A DNA stretch of 64,000 nucleotides from Petrolisthes cinctipes (lineage: Eukaryota > Arthropoda > Malacostraca > Decapoda > Porcellanidae), in NCBI GenBank assembly GCA_033782935.1, contig JAWQEG010001325.1:558001-622000 (forward strand). Direction: 5' to 3'. The translations under genes and the position numbers were made by a program. Shown here piece by piece: positions 27,458 through 38,742 of this stretch. The notes under the pieces are model-generated. The model ran no database searches. It was not told the origin of the DNA and was given only the letters and a program-made list of their open reading frames with translations. Within the stretch, counting starts at the first letter, position 1. Every line of letters begins with the position of its first letter.

Positions 27458-28614
27458 GTATAATGAACAAGAAAAATTCACAATGCCGTGAATGCAGAAG
27501 TCTAGTGAAAAACCCACATTTATTTGTAATTTATTGAAAAAGATATACGACTTTTCGGTTACATCACGTAGCCCTCTTCAGGTATGAGTGAAGACAGGTA
27601 GTGTAAACGAATATATATGTATACCGCTCATAGTGGGGGAGAGGCGGAAGGGTCACGTGATAGGCGGGAGGCGGGAGGGGGAAAGAGAGTAGGGGTGGGT
27701 GAATTCACGCAGGAGGAAGGAAACGGAGGTAGAAGGGGGGGAGGAGAGGCGGAGAGGACGAGCTGATAATGGGAAAGGAAAGAACATCGGGGCAAATAAA
27801 AAAAAATACATGGAATGGTAACGGAGGAAGTGGAACAAAACAGAATACAGTCACATACAAATAAAAATGGAACTATAAGTTACACAGCACTGTCTGTTAT
27901 ATGGATGTGCCTTTAACCTGAAGAAGCAGTAGCGAAACGTCGTCAATAAAGGCTCCTCGTCATAGAGTGTTGTTCTTACCATTTTGTCAAGCAAATGCTT
28001 ATTTTAACTCAACGTTCTTTCATCTCACTAGGCTCTATCAAAATAAATTTTAACGATTCGTACTGAAAATAAATAAGAAAACAGATGACAAAATTAACAA
28101 CAAACGATAACACTACTTCACTATCTGTAAATGTAAATCGTTATAAATTTGTCTATAATTATATAAAAAAGCATATATCCTCTCCCTATTACTAAGGTAG
28201 AAATGAATATTTGAAGCCATAATACGAATCACATCACGAGCCGTGAGACCGTGAAGCAATGCCAGGCAGATCCCCTCCCATCACCATCAGTTGGCTGATT
28301 TATGACAACCACAACTGAGAATAAAATACGAGTTATTCCAGTATGCGTTATAATTCAGTTCCTCATTAACAATGTATGCTACTGTTCTTCATATACTGTA
28401 TATATGGCAAATAAACATATTATATTTAGTTCACCACAATGCTCTCTTGTTTAGATATAATAAGGTTATATTATCACTAAACTTTCCTAGCAACTTATCG
28501 ACCAATCATCTCCGTCGTTATATGTTCAACTCTCTACACCTCCGTCACCTCCTTGTGGGGTAGGGTATAGAGGAGCCCAGGGTGATAAAGAAACTCCCTT
28601 CCGCAACTGTACCA
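27458..28614 (-). mobile_element. Unknown 1.16 kb element, right copy, uninterrupted
   Basis: Inverse of 22545-25512 without the transposon. It ends at CCGCAACTGTACCA (right) and GTATAATGAACAAG (left). It carries the hammerhead-like motif at 27909-27953. The two copies face each other across about 1.9 kb. Confidence 0.85.
27909..27953 (+). ncRNA. Hammerhead-ribozyme-like motif
   Basis: Same architecture as 23205-23249: GCCTTTA, CTGAAGA, a GC-closed hairpin, GAAAC, GTC triplet, TAAAGGC. The hairpin loop differs by one base from the other copy, which leaves the core intact. Confidence 0.6.
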
Positions 28615-28636
28615 GCGTGGGTGTTTTACGATGTTC

Positions 28637-28760
28637 GGTGGCCTTATAGTTAGTGCCTGACATTCAAATCGAAAGAGTAAATATTCTCAGGCCCTCACCT
28701 GAGAAGATCGAATCACCCGACTTATAGGTTACGAGTCCAGAACACTAACCACTCGGCCAC
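28637..28760 (-). mobile_element. tRNA-derived SINE-like sequence, head to head
   Basis: The minus strand starts GTGGCCGAGTGGTTAG, which contains a good tRNA A box (TGGCCGAGTGG). A weaker B-box-like GATTCGATCT lies about 40 bp on. The plus strand from 28637 (GGTGGCCTTATAGTTAGTG) resembles the same start. This looks like two tRNA-like heads joined tail to tail. It does not fold as a full tRNA gene that I can see. Confidence 0.5.
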
Positions 28761-29152
28761 CTCCCCTACTCATCAATCAATCAATCCAGTTCCTCAGAAC
28801 ACACACACAGTCCTCACTAAGGTTTATTAATCTCACCACTATCAGTACATCTTTCACCCATAACGAAATACACCAATGCAATTCACAAATCCCAACAATA
28901 TCGATAATTTATCAACCCAACTAAAAATGGAGTCCACACTACGAGAAGCAAATAGACACTGCGCTCTGAATTAAGGTCCCCAGTGAAAGACTCGAAAACT
29001 CGTTGGGTATTGGTTACAATTAGACTCAAATACTGAAGCATCACACAGTTTTCTTACTTGTCCATAGAAATAGTATAACCAGTAATATTGTGTTTGTGGG
29101 AACGAGAATTCATAGTTCATTCTCTAAGTCCCTTCAAACGCTGGTATTGTAT
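28761..29152. other. No gene recognised
   Basis: Unassigned sequence between the SINE-like repeat and a MITE. Confidence 0.55.
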
Positions 29153-29313
29153 TTAAGGGGGAAGTTTTGTGTAGGTAAATCTGGAGCAACTCAATCCTCC
29201 AAACTATTCTAAGCAACAGAACACCATTATTTTTGCTCTTCTGATCCTGTTTCCTAGCATACTTTGGAGGAATCAAGGCACTCCAATGTAACAAAAAAAA
29301 ATTACCACCTTAA
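29153..29313. mobile_element. TTAA-flanked MITE, full copy
   Basis: TTAAGGGGGAAG...TTACCACCTTAA with both halves of the family present (TCCTCCAAACTATTC and ACTTTGGAGGAATCAAGG). It joins a repeat at CCCTGTGATCG as at 20795, in mirror order. Confidence 0.85.
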
Positions 29314-29460
29314 GGACCCTGTGATCGCTTATGAGAATTGGAGACTTCTGATTCCTCCCGACTAGGCCACGAAACAAGTTCCTTCCATATAGGTGTGTGT
29401 GTTTTGTGGAAATGTTTGAAGGACTCATTTACCTCTAACTTCCTGACTACATCACAGGAG

Positions 29461-29572
29461 CCCTTAGGGGGTGCGGGAGTAGGGGGACGGGCTTGGGGAG
29501 GGTTTGGGGGGTGCAGGAATAGGGAGACAGGTTTGGGGTGGGTTTGGGTGGTGTGGGAATAGGGGGACAGGC
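29461..29572. repeat. Minisatellite, left of the LINE
   Basis: Units like GGTGCGGGAGTAGGGGGAC. The array continues in the opposite orientation beyond the LINE at 35052-35252. Confidence 0.85.
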
Positions 29573-29759
29573 TTTTTTTTTTTATTATTAATTGCGCCGT
29601 AGCATCAATCAACAGGCGGGCAACAATACATACGGGTAGGCGGGACCCATGAGAATCCAATGACTACAACCACACATACACACGCACACACACACACACA
29701 CATCACGAAAACATAACAGAATGGAGCACAAGCATACAGACAAATATTTACATTATGAC

Positions 29760-32069
29760 CTATTTAAATCCACCAAAACGAGGGTGGCGTACCAGAAGTT
29801 CCTCCAGAACCTGATGGTTCAGCAGGTGTCGACAAACCAAATCAAGTGGCAAGCCCCGGAACAGCAAGTGTCGGACAGTGGGGCAGGCCAGGCAATAGTG
29901 CTCTATAGTGTTAGCACGAGGCACTCGACACAAGCGACACTCAGTGAAGGGAGGTTCACCCTGCATCCCAGCAACCTGCCACGGTGGCCAGTAGCCAAGC
30001 CTCAAACGAGTAGAGACTACATTGTGCCTCCGAACCATGAGGCCTCGACGACGGTAGGAATATTTGTGACGGCATACAGACTCGTAATGGGTGATGGAGA
30101 TGCTGAAGGGTCTCTCTGCATCCCTGCATTGCCGTACATGGAGGAGAGCGGCGGAGCGGACTTTAGAGAGGTAACATGTCTGGGAGAGAGGACGTCCAAC
30201 ACCACGAGGAGGCAGATGGCAGGCTTCCTTTGCGAGTCTGTCAACTGTACCATTGTGACGTAAACCTACATGGGATGGCACCCATAAAAATTTAACAGTC
30301 AAGTTACGATGACGCAATAAGGCCAAAAACGATAATATCTGCTGAATAACAGTAGAGTGTGTGGGCTGAACACTAGAGAGGGAATGAAGTGCAGATTTGG
30401 AGTCACAAAAAATGGCAGCATTCACTCCACGTTGACAAACAAGACTAACAGCATCCAGAATGGCATACAGTTCACACAATGTTGAGCTAGAGTGGTTACA
30501 GAGACGACGGCCAACCCAGCCCCCTGGAGGTGACTCCATGTCAGGTGAGAAAATGGCACAACCTGCTGTACCATCCACTTGCAATGAGCCATCAGTGTAG
30601 AGGCAGTATGGATCTGTGATGGAGGACATCACTGTTTCTATGTGTTCCAGAGCCAACTGCCGCTGTAGAGAAGGTAGTTCCGACTTGGAAGTAGGTGTGA
30701 AGCTCACATCAGGTGTTGGTAGCATCCACGGAGGGGACCCTGGGGGGACATCTGCCACCATTATATCTATATTAAGACTACGGAGCATAGAGGAAACAGA
30801 CCTTATAAGAGTACGTCCAGCAGGCAGTATGGGAGTGACCGGGTTGTTTGGTCTAAGAGAAGTCCTGCCTAACTGAGAGTAATTGGGTGAAAGATGTGGG
30901 AAATGGAGGCACTTTGCAGTGAAGCAAGTAACACTAGAATAAATTATCTCCACTAACGGGGGAAGACGCAACTCACGCTGCATGTTCACTATCCTGGACG
31001 ACATTGGACAACCGAGAATTATTCTCATTGCTCTATTCTGAAATTTTTCTAAAGTTTCAAGAATAGCCCTAGGAAGTTGAATCAAAGCAGGGAAGAGGTA
31101 ATCAACAACTGAACGGATAAAAGCAATATAGATGGTCCTGGCTACTGGGATGGAGATGCCCGAGGAGTTGTTAGTGAGCCATTGAAGTCGTCGCTGGAGA
31201 CGACCCAATAAGTCCTGGACAATGGGATGGTCTTGAAGTCTGGCAGGGATAATCGGCCAAATATTGACTGGCACACCCAGGTAGTGATACTGGGAACACA
31301 TGGGAATGACAGTCCCTCCAATGGTGAATATTGGCCGAGTTTGAGGAAGGCGGCAGGTGAATATTCTGCTCTTATCTGGGGAGACAATAATGCCACAGTG
31401 AGAGGAGGACATAGAGTAGGAGTCAAGAAACCGCTGGAGATCCCTTGGTGAGGTAGAATGAACACAGATATCATCAGCATAGCACGTAATTGTAGTTCCA
31501 GGAATATGAGGGAAAGAAGTGAGCAGCCGATGCATCAGAACTCCCCCTTGAGACGTACCAAGATGAAAACTGCGCAAAGGACTGAGCGCACCACTGAAAA
31601 ACACACGGGAGGTCCTGTTACTCAGGTAGCCCCGAATCCACCGTAGTAGATTACCCTTTATCCCAAAGTCAACCAGTTGATCCAAAATGACGTCTCTATT
31701 AGCAACATTGAAGGCACTTCGAAGGTCAATGACGGCCACCACACTGTCCCTGTTATGGCGAGAGTACAAATCGACAAGGCATTGGTGTGTGCTCCGCTGG
31801 GGAAGGAAACCAAACAGCCATGGAGAAAGGCGATCCTGCAGTCTGTACATGAGACGATTGAGTAAGATTCTCTCCATAACCTTACGAAAACAGGAAGTCA
31901 GGGATATAGGCCTGAACTTCGCAGTGCCGGGCTTAGGGATGGGTATTATTGTGCTACTGGTCCAGGCTCGTGGTACACAACCATCACGAAGACAAAGATT
32001 GTACAGTCGAAGTAGAGGGTTCCCAGGAAGAAGCTCTACCCCGAGAGAGAGCACAGCGCAACTCCTCAT
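29760..32069 (-). pseudogene. LINE copy 1 ORF2: RT, RNase H and C-terminal Cys/His motif
   Basis: A 769-residue open stretch. RT motifs are KFRPISLTSC (from residue 51), VIDLRSAF (113-120) and YADD (197-200). RNase H follows with YTDGS (491-495), CELY (532-535), CDSKSAL (555-561) and VPSHVG (597-602). A CX2CX9HX4C cluster (711-729) ends the protein, as in many LINEs. Copy 2 shows that this copy lost seven residues after QGGVL (SPLLFNI), a conserved RT block, and about 31 bp upstream, which shifted it out of frame with the endonuclease. It is long but almost certainly inactive. The first ATG of the frame is not a true start. Confidence 0.9.
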
Positions 32070-33372
32070 CAGTTATCTCCTCTGCATCATCGTCATCATC
32101 TTGCAACAGAGCAGACATTAGACGTAGCCGATGGACAGCAGCACGGGAAGTGAGTGCATCATGTATGTGGATGGGTAGACTGGCTGAGGTAGATTGTTCT
32201 GACCAGGCATCGACAAGTTGTTGAGCATAGTCGGCGGGAGTGTGATGACGAGCAGTGGCCGGTGTCTTTTTAACAACCCGACGTATGAGGTGCCACATAG
32301 AAGCCACACTTGTTTGCTGGTTGATGCTGTCCATGAACCGCTGCCAAGACTCAGTGTGAGCACACTCCTGCAGGGCAACTAAAGCGTCCCTAGACATCTG
32401 GTAACGATGGAACAGGTCAGGGGTTGGGTTGGCTTGAAACAATAGGCCATCACGTTCAGCCTCCTCCTTTGCCTCCTGTATACGTGCATCCAGCGTCCAG
32501 GAGTGGGCAGTATGGCGATGCTGGAGGTGTGGCCGAGAGACGTATAGTCTATAAAAGTCATGAGCAACGGATACAAGATCAGAGTACAACATATCAGCTG
32601 ATGATATGTCAAATGTAGGGAATACATGGGCCATGAATAAGATGTAAGTCGGGCAATATTTAGGGGGTACAGCAATATGCAAACGAGTGGCTGAAGCACT
32701 TGACCCAGCAGTTAGAGAATAATGAAACCGAAGAGCGATGTGATCAGAGAATAAGTCTGGCACGGAGGAGCACAGGACTTGAGATGTTATCAGACAAGAC
32801 GAGAGGATGTAATCCAGAGTACCTCCCCGGCAATGAGTGGCACCGCCAGTGTCCCAGCGGGTCATATGATGCTTGTGGATGTATGAAAGGAGACGAACAC
32901 CATTACGATTAATAGAGCCAGAACCATCACCCAAATCAGAATGCCGAGCATTAAAATCTCCCATATACACCATACCACGCACTGTTGGAGAAGAAAGAGC
33001 CTCAAGAGTGAGTCTAGCTGGGGCAGAATAGACATTACATAATTGGAGTACTCCATTCCCAGGTAAAACCTCAAATAGCTGAAAGGTCATTTCAGGATCA
33101 GTGGAGGTACGGAGAAGGCGATGTGGCAAGGAGCTAAGTATGTAAGTTAGGAGACCATTCCTTACCAGATGAACATATGGCAAATATGGAGGAGCTTGCC
33201 CAGCAGCGAGCGGCTGTCCTGAAAATGCTTCCTGGAGAAAAATAACACTGGGATGAGGACGAAAAACATAGGCCTTGAGTTGAGTGAGCTTAGCATAACT
33301 AGTGATACCACATACATTCCAGGAGATGACATCCAGCCGGCAATCTCTAGCGAACTCTGTATTTGGAGGTAG
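32050..33372 (-). pseudogene. LINE copy 1 ORF2: endonuclease and linker
   Basis: AP-like endonuclease with RLDVISWNVCGI at the start, FLQEAF, MGDFNARHSDLGDG, LDYILSS and SDHIALRFH, which are the normal catalytic motifs in order. It nicks target DNA for insertion. A linker follows and ends near ALSRGRASS, where a deletion shifts the frame away from RT. The frame appears joined to ORF1 upstream only because a deletion there put the two in register. The ORF1 stop overlaps the start of this domain. Confidence 0.88.
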
Positions 33373-34764
33373 AAGTCCGGTGAGTGGGGGCAGATGAGCG
33401 ACCTGGAAAAGAAGATGGACCAGGAGAAGGGACTGACTCAAAAAGCTTTTCAAGGCGAGATGCAACATTATCCATCTTTTCGGTAAGAGTAGTGACAGTT
33501 GAGATGATGGACTGCTGAGCCTCGACCAAGGTGGAGAGTTTGGAGTCATTGGCAGCCTGCGCGGCAACCAGCCCATCAATCCTGGCTTCAAGGGCAGAAA
33601 AGCGGTTCTCGAGGGCCGTATATTGTGCCATGAAGGTAGCAACAGACTTGCGGAGGGCCAGGTCCGGAGGCGAGGCAGGGCTGGTAGGAGGAGCAGACTG
33701 GCGAGGTGGTGGTGGTGGTGGTGGAGGCAGAGCAATAGTAGTGACACGAGCCTGGACCTGACGTCGAGTACATCCATACCACACATTAACCCCTGGCTGA
33801 AGGTATCGTGGACACTTCCATTGAGACGTATCCTCAGGAGGTGAAAGCTTAGAGGTGGAGGCAGCATGACGTGATGGTTCACCTCTGACAGGACACGTCT
33901 TAGAATCATGGTCTGCGGCACACCATGCACACTTCGGCCTGGCAGAACAGTTCCAACTCCCCAGCACCTGTAGCACCAAGGCTGGTCATTATGAAGTTTC
34001 CTCACCTCAGACGGTGAAAGACAAGGGAGGAAATCAAAGGAAATCTCATTTGGAGGTGGTTCGGGTTGACTCCAGACAACAACAATACAGCTAATGGGGG
34101 AACCATCTTGTAAAAAACGACCGGCAAAGTACACACCAGGGTATCCCTTAGCAAGTTTCGTGTCAACATCAATAGGAAAACGGGTGAGGATGTAGCTGGG
34201 GAACTTACGAGGCCTCTCGGGTGAGTCTTCAAGAATGAGAGGCAGAGACAAAAATTCACCAGCCTTCACTTTATCAATGTTGTCCTGATGCTTCCTAGAG
34301 ATGTAGACAAACCGGGAGGTGACAGCAGCCATCTTCACTTCAGCCAGTTCATGCTGCAGCTGGATGACCCTGTTGACATCAGACAACCAACGCAACTTTG
34401 TGTCCGTAGATGGGTTCCCAGAGAAGGAGAGCTTGACATAGGCATTTCTTGGGGCAAAAGCAAGAAGGTTGGACGAGGGCAAGGAGTTGATATACAAGGA
34501 AGAAACACCACGTTGAGGCAGAGAAGGTACGTCATGCACAGCTGAAGCACCCTTGGCAGTCTTGGCAGCCGGAGGCAAAAGTCCACACCATCGGAATCCT
34601 GCAAGGAGTCGGACGAGGCATCAACGGGTCGCTTGGTAGAGGTTGAGGAGGTGGAAGGCTGCAACCTGAGCTGCAGAGTGACCGTGGAAAGGAGACCCAT
34701 CCTCTTCTGACATGGCCAAGTCAGCCTCCAGGCAAGAAGCCACATCCGAATTCGCGCTCTCCAT
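33347..34764 (-). pseudogene. LINE copy 1 ORF1 (RNA-binding, zinc knuckles)
   Basis: Starts at MESA (34764) and stops after KYRVR at 33347, spread over three frames. The middle part reads YVKLSFSGNPSTDTKLRWL and later SFDFLPCLSPSEVRKL, a gag-like RNA-binding region. The knuckle reads CYRCWGVG and then loses about 17 bases that in copy 2 encode the histidine and last cysteine. A second cluster, CAWCAADHDSKTC, remains, followed by a proline-rich stretch and a coiled-coil-like region (SKLSTLVEAQQSIIS). ORF1 proteins coat LINE RNA. Confidence 0.85.
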
Positions 34765-35051
34765 CTGGCCAAGCAAGGCTTAGATGGGAAGCAAACAACA
34801 ACACGAACAGCTGAACACTCAATCAGCCAAGGATACACACACACACACACACACAGACAATCACAAGACAATACACAGAATCACAACAGACAAACAACAC
34901 CAGCAACACCACAGAATCAACACACAAACAAGAATGCACAAACAATACAAACAACAACACACAAGCAAGAGTGTAAAAACAACACAAACAAGAATTCAGG
35001 CAGAGCGCCAGGAGAACGTCTTCACACCAACAAAGTTGTGGCGAGACCGGA

Positions 35052-35252
35052 GACAGGCTTGGGTGGGGTAGAAAGCCTGTCCCCTATTCCCGCACCCCGC
35101 AAGCCTGTCCCCTACTCCCGCATCCCCAACCCCCCTCCAAGCCTGTCCCCTACTCCCGCACCCCCTTAACCACCCCCCAAGCCTGTCCCCTACTCCCGCA
35201 CCTCCCTAAACGCCCCCCCCCCCCAAGCCTGTCCCCCTATTCTCGCACCCCC
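35052..35252. repeat. Minisatellite, right of the LINE
   Basis: Roughly 40 bp units with AAGCCTGTCCCCTACTCCCG, complementary to the array at 29461-29572. Confidence 0.9.
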
Positions 35253-35413
35253 TTAAGGAGAGAGTATACTTTTGATACAATTGAGTACATTGATTCCTCC
35301 AAAGTATGCCAGGAAACAGGACCAGATTAACAAAAATAATGGTGTTCTGTTGATGGGAATAGTTTGGAGGAATCATTATCTCCAAAAATGTCAACAATAT
35401 ACCCTTCCCTTAA
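35253..35413. mobile_element. TTAA-flanked MITE, full copy
   Basis: TTAAGGAGAGAGTATAC...ATACCCTTCCCTTAA with the family core inside. Confidence 0.85.
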
Positions 35414-36019
35414 AGAGATAATATTATACACACAAATGGTGCAACTCAGATATCCAGTTAATGATACGTTCATTCATGTGAGACACATGGGTTCCGGAAC
35501 CCATAGTATTCGAAACTTCAACAAGATCTGGATAAAAATTTTGGATTGCGAGTGTACAATGCGTCTACTTCTATAGGTGTACTGGGTGGGGAAATGAGCA
35601 ATACCAGGCGATTCAAAGCTTTCTGTCCCTCACACTCTGGTCAGAAATTATGTATCACGAGTGTACTGTCACTCATAAAAGAAATCCCCCCCCCCCTCCT
35701 TGGCTCAAGCTTGAAATAGTTTGGAGGATTCAGTTGCTGCAGAATTACCAACACAAAATTTCCCCCTTAAATTTAGTAGGTCAGAAAGGGGGTGGTGGAG
35801 GGTGGAAAGTGGGTGACCACCTCTATCTACACAATTTCTGATCAGATCACTAGAGTTGCAACATTCTTTAGTACAAATGTTTATATACAATAATTTATCT
35901 AACTATTCTCACCTCCTGCTTTCGATTACGGAACATAATTATGTAACAAAAGATGATCTTATCAGCAAGTCGTGTAAACAGAGGTAGTCATCAGCCTCAC
36001 ACCCTCTTAGCGCCACCTA

Positions 36020-37596
36020 GTCTGGGGCCTTATGTAAATCCGTGGGAAATTCGTGATAATTTTAGTTTCTTTTCATAAATAGTAAGTTTGAGGGATAACA
36101 AATCCAAAAAAATTTGTCACCAATTTTTTTATCCACTTTGATGACGTCATTCTAAGTATGACGGCATCAGATCAATTTTAGCGGAATATTATCATTTTTT
36201 CTTCTTGTTATGATGTTATTAGTTGCAATAGTGGAAGGGAAATGAATTTCGCACTTACTTAATGTTTGGCTGATTTATGCAAATTAGATGACGTCATAAT
36301 TACACCAGAACTAAAGACATGAGCTCAAAATAAGACTATTGAATATACATTTAGTAAATTCTTGTTTCTAAGTGACAAGCACTTGAGTATATATACATGT
36401 ATCGTTTTAAGTTTGTTACACAGAACATCATGTGCAGTTTCATCACATAATCTAATTATCTCTCGATCTATTTTATATAGACAGCAGTTAATGTTTCTAT
36501 TTACATATGAAGGTCTTCATCGTCACTGTCTTCATTCACTGTAGAACTTGAATTGTCGCTGTTTCTGTTTTCGCAGTTTGGTTGACATGAAGCACACATA
36601 TGTGTACATTTGAGATTGTGTTTACAACAGGAACAACTCAAGTTTTGGGGTATTTAAAGTCGCAAAAACTTACAAATAATCGATATTCTTAAAATTAGGA
36701 AGCAAAGGATCATGGGTAATAAACAGGTGTAAAAAGGAAAATGCTGTCATAAATTCCTATCAATACGATTTTATGCCATTTTTAACAATGAATAATGATC
36801 ATCAGCATCGTATAATCATGCATTGTAAAATTGATTATTGTAGCTTAATACATGTGTAAAGCTTCAAGTTATGAAACACGAAAAAACAACATGGCTGACT
36901 CGAGAACAGCAATTGCCAAAAGAGGCTGACTTGATTAAAACAAACCTTTATTTATAGTTTTTTTTTATCAGTTACACCCCATGTAATACAAATACATTAT
37001 AGATGTTTTCAACAAAACTGCTTGTCAATAATTTGCGTCATTTTTCTGTTTGTTACTACCAGAAACAGTAGAGAAGGAAATTTACCACAGAAAGCCCAAT
37101 TCTTATAATTTGGGCTTATTTCTAATAAAGCATAAACATACAAATCCCGTAAACCAGAAACAACAGCAATGATGACACAATAGCGACTTTTAACCTGAAA
37201 TCACTATAGTCATCCATAATGGAGTGAATTACAAAGAAGAAATCAAACAAATTTTCCAAAACTATGTGAAAAATAAGAAAGACTAAATGTTACATGATAG
37301 AATGTTTGGTAAAATAACTATTTTTCACATGGAAAAGTTTTGCAAGCTTATTTCCTTGGTAATTAGGCATTTTTTTTTTACGAAAATAGGCTTGAAATAA
37401 ATTATTTTCTAAATATTCTATTTTTGAGTGATGACGTCATAGCTAATTTGCATAAAATACCCTTAAATTACTTCATAAAAAATTTGTGACATCTTTTAAT
37501 GAAATCAGCGCCTTTCAAACTACAAATTTAAGCAAAGAAACTAAAATGATCACAGTGTTCCTACGGGAGTGATTTTAACTACATAAAGCCCCGGAC
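36020..37596. mobile_element. TA-inserted DNA element, 1.58 kb
   Basis: Ends GTCTGGGGCCTTATGTA and the complement of TACATAAAGCCCCGGAC form imperfect inverted repeats that continue inward (TTTTAGTTTCTTT on both sides, ATGACGTCAT near both ends). TA flanks both ends (36018-36019 and 37597-37598). This fits a Tc1/mariner-type insertion. No transposase core was recognised. Confidence 0.75.
36490..36650 (-). pseudogene. Cysteine-rich protein tail inside the TA element
   Basis: The minus strand reads SCSCCKHNLKCTHMCASCQ, then NCENRN and an acidic run with DSDDED, ending in an open frame. The CxCC...LxCT..C..C pattern resembles CXC-type cysteine clusters at the C-termini of some transposon-derived proteins. 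A stop lies just upstream, so it is a fragment or a separate exon. The family match is weak. Confidence 0.35.
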
Positions 37597-37598
37597 TA

Positions 37599-37804
37599 AC
37601 CCTCGTTTTGGTGGATTTAAGTAGGTCATAAAGTAAATATTTGTCTGTATACTTGTGCATCATTCTGTTATGTTTTCGTGATATGTGTGTGTGTGTGTGT
37701 GTGTAGATTCTCATGGGTCCTGCCTACCCGTTTATTGTTGCCTGCATGTTGATTGACACTACGGCGCAATTAATAATAATAATAAAAAAAAAAAAAAAAA
37801 AAAA
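37599..37804 (+). mobile_element. 5'-truncated 3' end of the same LINE family
   Basis: From CCCTCGTTTTGGTGG to the poly-A at 37785-37804, it matches the last about 200 bp of the LINEs at 29573-35051 and 42817-47620. Severe 5' truncation is typical of LINE insertion. It starts right at the TA edge of the 36020-37596 element. Confidence 0.93.
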
Positions 37805-38450
37805 CTCTTACACCCACTCTCTCACCCCCGAACACTTCTCCCCCCAAGGGTAAGCCACACTGTTTACAGATCTGAACTGCCATGAATTACTGCAAAACTA
37901 GCCTAGGGGGGGGGGGTTCGTTTCTTTTATGAGTGACTATATCGTACGTTCGTATGTGATAATAGTTTGGCTCCACAGGTAAGGTTTCATGTAATAACAC
38001 ACAAACAGACAGCCTCAGATTCAAATGTTATATTTATGCACGATGGTTACATAGAATTAATGCATTTTTAACATGATTCATTGTCAAAAGCTATTTTTTA
38101 AGCATCGTTTTTAAAGGGAATGTGATCCTGATCTTGTCACAGTCCATTATTTTATTTATTAATTTATTTTTTATCTACTTATTTATTTAATATCTAACAG
38201 TTTATTGGACTTTCAGAAACGTTTATACTAGCTACAGGAGCTTGAAGTTACTTTGCTTCTGGTGAATATACAGCGATTCCTCCTCAACTAATATGACCTA
38301 AAACACATGCCTCAAATAATCCATTTCAGTGTTTGAAAGTTATAGACAATGACAAAAGTATATGGATTTGGGTGTAATTTTCACGTCATGTGTTACAGGT
38401 ACTGGGAGTTGCTGGCGAATCTTTATAAAATAAAGAAAATGTATTATAGA

Positions 38451-38672
38451 TCATGGAAGGATAGAGTGCCTTATTGAACCATATCCGTGTTCTACATCAT
38501 GGAAGGATAGAGTGCCTTATTGAACCATATCCGTGTACTACATCATGGAAGGATAGAGTGACTTATTCAACCATATCCGTGTACTACATCATGGAAGGAT
38601 AGAGTGCCTTATTCAACCATATCCGTGTACTACATCATGAAGGGAGAAGAGTGCCTTATCCATCCATTGCCG
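38451..38672. repeat. 46 bp tandem repeat, four units plus a diverged one
   Basis: The unit contains TCATGGAAGGATAGAGTGCC and CCATATCCGTGT. It lies directly beyond the stop codon of the cysteine-rich gene, probably within its 3' untranslated region. Confidence 0.95.
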
Positions 38673-38709
38673 TGAAGAGGTCACATTCAGTAGTCCGTCA
38701 GTCATCAGT

Positions 38710-38732
38710 TTAGCAATTCGGTGTTGAATTAT
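38710..38732 (-). CDS. Cysteine-rich gene, terminal coding exon
   Basis: A strong acceptor (CATCTCTTTTCAG) precedes it. The split codon with the previous exon gives aspartate, followed by NSTPNC and a TAA stop, so the protein ends in a cysteine. Read in the other phase the frame also stays open for a while, but only this phase matches the donor of the previous exon. Confidence 0.65.
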
Positions 38733-38742
38733 CTGAAAAGAG

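Larger units (their letters stand above)
29573..35051 (-). mobile_element. LINE copy 1, near full length
   Basis: A non-LTR retrotransposon with a 5' leader, ORF1 with zinc knuckles, and ORF2 with endonuclease, RT, RNase H and a Cys/His tail. It ends in a T-tract on the plus strand (poly-A of the minus strand). GACAGGC(TT) occurs at both edges (29566-29572 and 35052-35060), a plausible target duplication. It matches 42817-47620 along its length. ORF order plus an RNase H suggests the I/Jockey side of the LINE tree. Small deletions have killed it. Confidence 0.93.
35668..37936. mobile_element. Outer inverted repeat enclosing a TA element and LINE stub
   Basis: GTCACTCATAAAAGAAA followed by a C-run on the left is matched inverted on the right (G-run then TTTCTTTTATGAGTGAC). 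A partial TTAA MITE (35709-35770) lies just inside the left end. Whether this is one element or two fragments of one repeat is unclear. Confidence 0.5.

Noticed and set aside
29721..30263. A 180-residue plus-strand ORF
   Set aside because: Antisense shadow of the LINE ORF2 C-terminus.
31984..34578. A single 864-residue protein
   Set aside because: It is LINE ORF1 running into the ORF2 endonuclease because of a deletion at the zinc knuckle; the middle third is out of frame with both.
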